Assembly (NCBI GenBank): GCA_964017235.1
Contig: OZ024928.1
Location: 86,547,566-86,611,565 of the forward strand
Direction of reading: 5' to 3'
Source: Sabellastarte sp. h YS-2021
Taxonomy: Eukaryota > Annelida > Polychaeta > Sabellida > Sabellidae
DNA length: 64,000 nucleotides
The notes beneath the pieces are model-generated. The model saw only the letters and a program-made list of their open reading frames with translations. It was not told where the DNA came from and did not search any database. Below, piece after piece: positions 61,601 through 64,000 of this stretch. The position numbers were made by a program, and so were the translations under genes. How positions within the stretch are numbered: position 1 is the stretch's first letter; every line of letters starts with the position of its first letter.

Positions 61601-64000
61601 ACTCATTTTGAGTAGGTGAGTAATTAGCTATGGGTCTGAAACTTCACCAAGTGAAAGCTCTCCCAAAAGTAGGTGAATGATTTATTTGAGAAAAATTGGC
61701 TATCTGCAATACTTTTAGAGATAATTCGCATTTACTCATTTTGAATAGGTGAGTAATTAGCTATGGGTCTGAAACTTCACCAAGTGAAAGCTCTCCCCAA
61801 AGTAGGTGAATGATTTATTTGAGAAAAATTGGCTATCTGGAATACTTTTAGAGATAATTCGCATTTACTCATTTTGAGTAGGTGAGTAATTAGTTACGGG
61901 TCTGAAACTTCACCATGTGAAAGCTCTCCCACAAGTAGATGAATGAGTTATTTGATAAAAATTGGGTATCCGCAATACTTTTACAGATAATTAGCATTTA
62001 CTTATTTTGAGTAGGTAAATAATTAGCTATGGGTCTGAAACTTCACCATGTGAAAGCTCTCCCAAAAGTAGGTGAATGAGTTATTTAAGAAAAATTGGCT
62101 ATCTGCAATACTTTTAGAGATAATTCGCATTTACTCATTTTGAGTAGGTGAGTAATTAGCTATGGGTCTGAAACTTCACAGAGTGAAAGCTCTCCCAAAA
62201 GTAGGTGAATGAGTTATTTGAGAAAAATTGGCTATCTGCAATACTTTTAGAGATAATTCGCATTTACTCATTTTGAGTAGGTAAATAATTAGCTATGGGT
62301 CTGAAACTTCACCATGTGAAAGCTCTCCCAAAAGTAGGTGAATGAGTTATTTGAGAAAAATTGGTTATCTGCAATACTTTTAGAGATAATTCGCATTTAC
62401 TCATTTTGAGTAGGTGAGTAATTAGCTATGGGTCTGAAACTTCACCAAGTGAAAGCTCTCCCAAAAGTAGGTGAATGATTTATTTGAGAAAAATTGGCTA
62501 TCTGCAATACTTTTAGAGATAATTCGCATTTACTCATTTTGAATAGGTGAGTAATTAGCTATGGGTCTGAAACTTCACCAAGTGAAAGCTCTCCCCAAAG
62601 TAGGTGAATGATTTATTTGAGAAAAATTGGCTATCTGGAATACTTTTAGAGATAATTCGCATTTACTCATTTTGAGTAGGTGAGTAATTAGTTACGGGTC
62701 TGAAACTTCACCATGTGAAAGCTCTCCCACAAGTAGATGAATGAGTTATTTGATAAAAATTGGGTATCCGCAATACTTTTACAGATAATTAGCATTTACT
62801 TATTTTGAGTAGGTAAATAATTAGCTATGGGTCTGAAACTTCACCATGTGAAAGCTCTCCCAAAAGTAGGTGAATGAGTTATTTGAGAAAAATTGGTTAT
62901 CTGCAATACTTTTAGAGATAATTCGCATTTACTCATTTTGAGTAGGTGAGTAATTAGCTATGGGTCTGAAACTTCACCATGTAAAAGCTCTCCCCAAAGT
63001 AGGTGAATGAGTTATTTGAGAAAAATTGGCTATCTGCAAGACTTTTAAGAGATAATTCGCATTTACTCATTTTGAGTAGGTGAGTAATCATCCACGGGTC
63101 TGAAACTTCACCATGTGAAAGCTCTCCCAAAAGTACATGAATGAGTTATTTGATAAAAATTGGGTATCCGCAATAGTTTTTGAGATAATTAGCATTTACT
63201 CATTTTGAGTAGGTGAGTAATTAGCTACGGGTCTGAAACTTCACCAAGTGAAAGCTCTTCCAAAAGTAGGTGAATGAGTTATTTGAGAAAAATTGGCTAT
63301 CTGCAATACTTTTAGAGATAATTCGCATTTACTCATTTTGAATAGGTGAGTAATTAGCTATGGGTCTGAAACTTCACCAAGTGAAAGCTCTCCCCAAAGT
63401 AGGTGAATGATTTATTTGAGAAAAATTGGCTATCTGGAATACTTTTAGAGATAATTCGCATTTACTCATTTTGAGTAGGTGAGTAATTAGTTACGGGTCT
63501 GAAACTTCACCATGTGAAAGCTCTCCCACAAGTAGATGAATGAGTTATTTGATAAAAATTGGGTATCCGCAATACTTTTACAGATAATTAGCATTTACTT
63601 ATTTTGAGTAGGTAAATAATTAGCTATGGGTCTGAAACTTCACCATGTGAAAGCTCTCCCAAAAGTAGGTGAATGAGTTATTTAAGAAAAATTGGCTATC
63701 TGCAATACTTTTAGAGATAATTCGCATTTACTCATTTTGAGTAGGTGAGTAATTAGCTATGGGTCTGAAACTTCACAGAGTGAAAGCTCTCCCAAAAGTA
63801 GGTGAATGAGTTATTTGAGAAAAATTGGCTATCTGCAATACTTTTAGAGATAATTCGCATTTACTCATTTTGAGTAGGTGAGTAATTAGCTATGGGTCTG
63901 AAACTTCACAGAGTGAAAGCTCTCCCAAAAGTAGGTGAATGAGTTATTTGATAAAAATTGGCTATCTGCAATACTTTTAGAGATAATTCGCATTTACTCA
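55645..64000 (+). repeat. 133 bp satellite array, right block, with higher-order structure
   Basis: About 63 monomers to the window edge; CTATGGGTCTG starts at 56042, 56175 and 56308 (133 bp). A marker monomer (CCCACAAGTAGATG, ATTGGGTATCCGC, GTAAATAATTAG) recurs near 55811, 56741, 57805, 59135, 60598, 61928, 62726 and 63525: intervals of 930, 1064, 1330, 1463, 1330, 798 and 799 bp, all multiples of 133 within a base. Blocks between markers are nearly identical. 133 is not divisible by 3 and no frame persists, so it is non-coding. Confidence 0.95.

Noticed and set aside
41712-64000. CRISPR-like array
   Set aside because: Monomers are contiguous with no unique spacers, and the genome is eukaryotic.

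Overview
KIND OF GENOME. This is eukaryotic, repeat-dominated intergenic DNA from an invertebrate, most likely a bivalve or related mollusc. That guess rests on element types: DIRS retrotransposons, Tx1/L1-like and CR1/L2-like LINE remnants, a 5S-derived sequence, and many non-autonomous elements whose core is a tandem array of about 150 bp units (compare bivalve 'pearl' elements and insect DINE-1/Helentrons). Species is not determined. I see no bacterial-type genes and no CRISPR. The only plausible host-gene piece is one terminal exon at 31956-32233 (minus). LAYOUT. 0-7.2 kb: fragments of tandem-repeat elements ('A-type', 147 bp unit; 'C-type', 155 bp unit). 7.2-13.1 kb: an old plus-strand DIRS copy, a Tx1/L1-like LINE tail, and a nearly perfect 1637 bp tandem duplication across both. 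13.1-17.1 kb: A-type arrays, with one A-type element (15133-16916) inserted in an older array in Helitron fashion. 17138-23358: DIRS element 1 (minus), with terminal inverted repeats, internal complementary region (ICR) and coding frames broken by single-base indels. 23.4-30.7 kb: older repeats, a 5S-like sequence, a reversed A-type element and a 165 bp-unit element (F-type). 30.7-33.8 kb: least repetitive stretch, holding the terminal exon and a LINE endonuclease remnant split by a MITE. 33.8-45.1 kb: nested composite elements carrying A and C arrays with hairpin ends, and a LINE insertion with a target duplication. 45.08-51.46 kb: DIRS element 2 (minus), structurally complete with all frames open. 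51.5-64 kb: an F-like head running into a 133 bp satellite of about 70 monomers, split by a CR1/L2-like LINE fragment. HOW THE PARTS WORK TOGETHER. Each DIRS element encodes Gag, reverse transcriptase/RNase H/methyltransferase-like protein (RT frame) and a tyrosine recombinase (YR frame). In both elements the YR frame is exactly in phase with gag, separated from it by one UGA followed by CAR-UUA, the classic readthrough context, and stays open for over 1000 codons through a conserved Cys-rich domain, across the whole RT gene in an alternative frame, into the recombinase. The RT frame is +1 relative to it and has no obvious start codon. This suggests Gag-to-recombinase expression by stop-codon readthrough with RT reached by a frame change; it is the most interesting candidate system in the window. 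A second theme is that hairpin-ended elements with internal tandem repeats appear to have seeded the long satellites.
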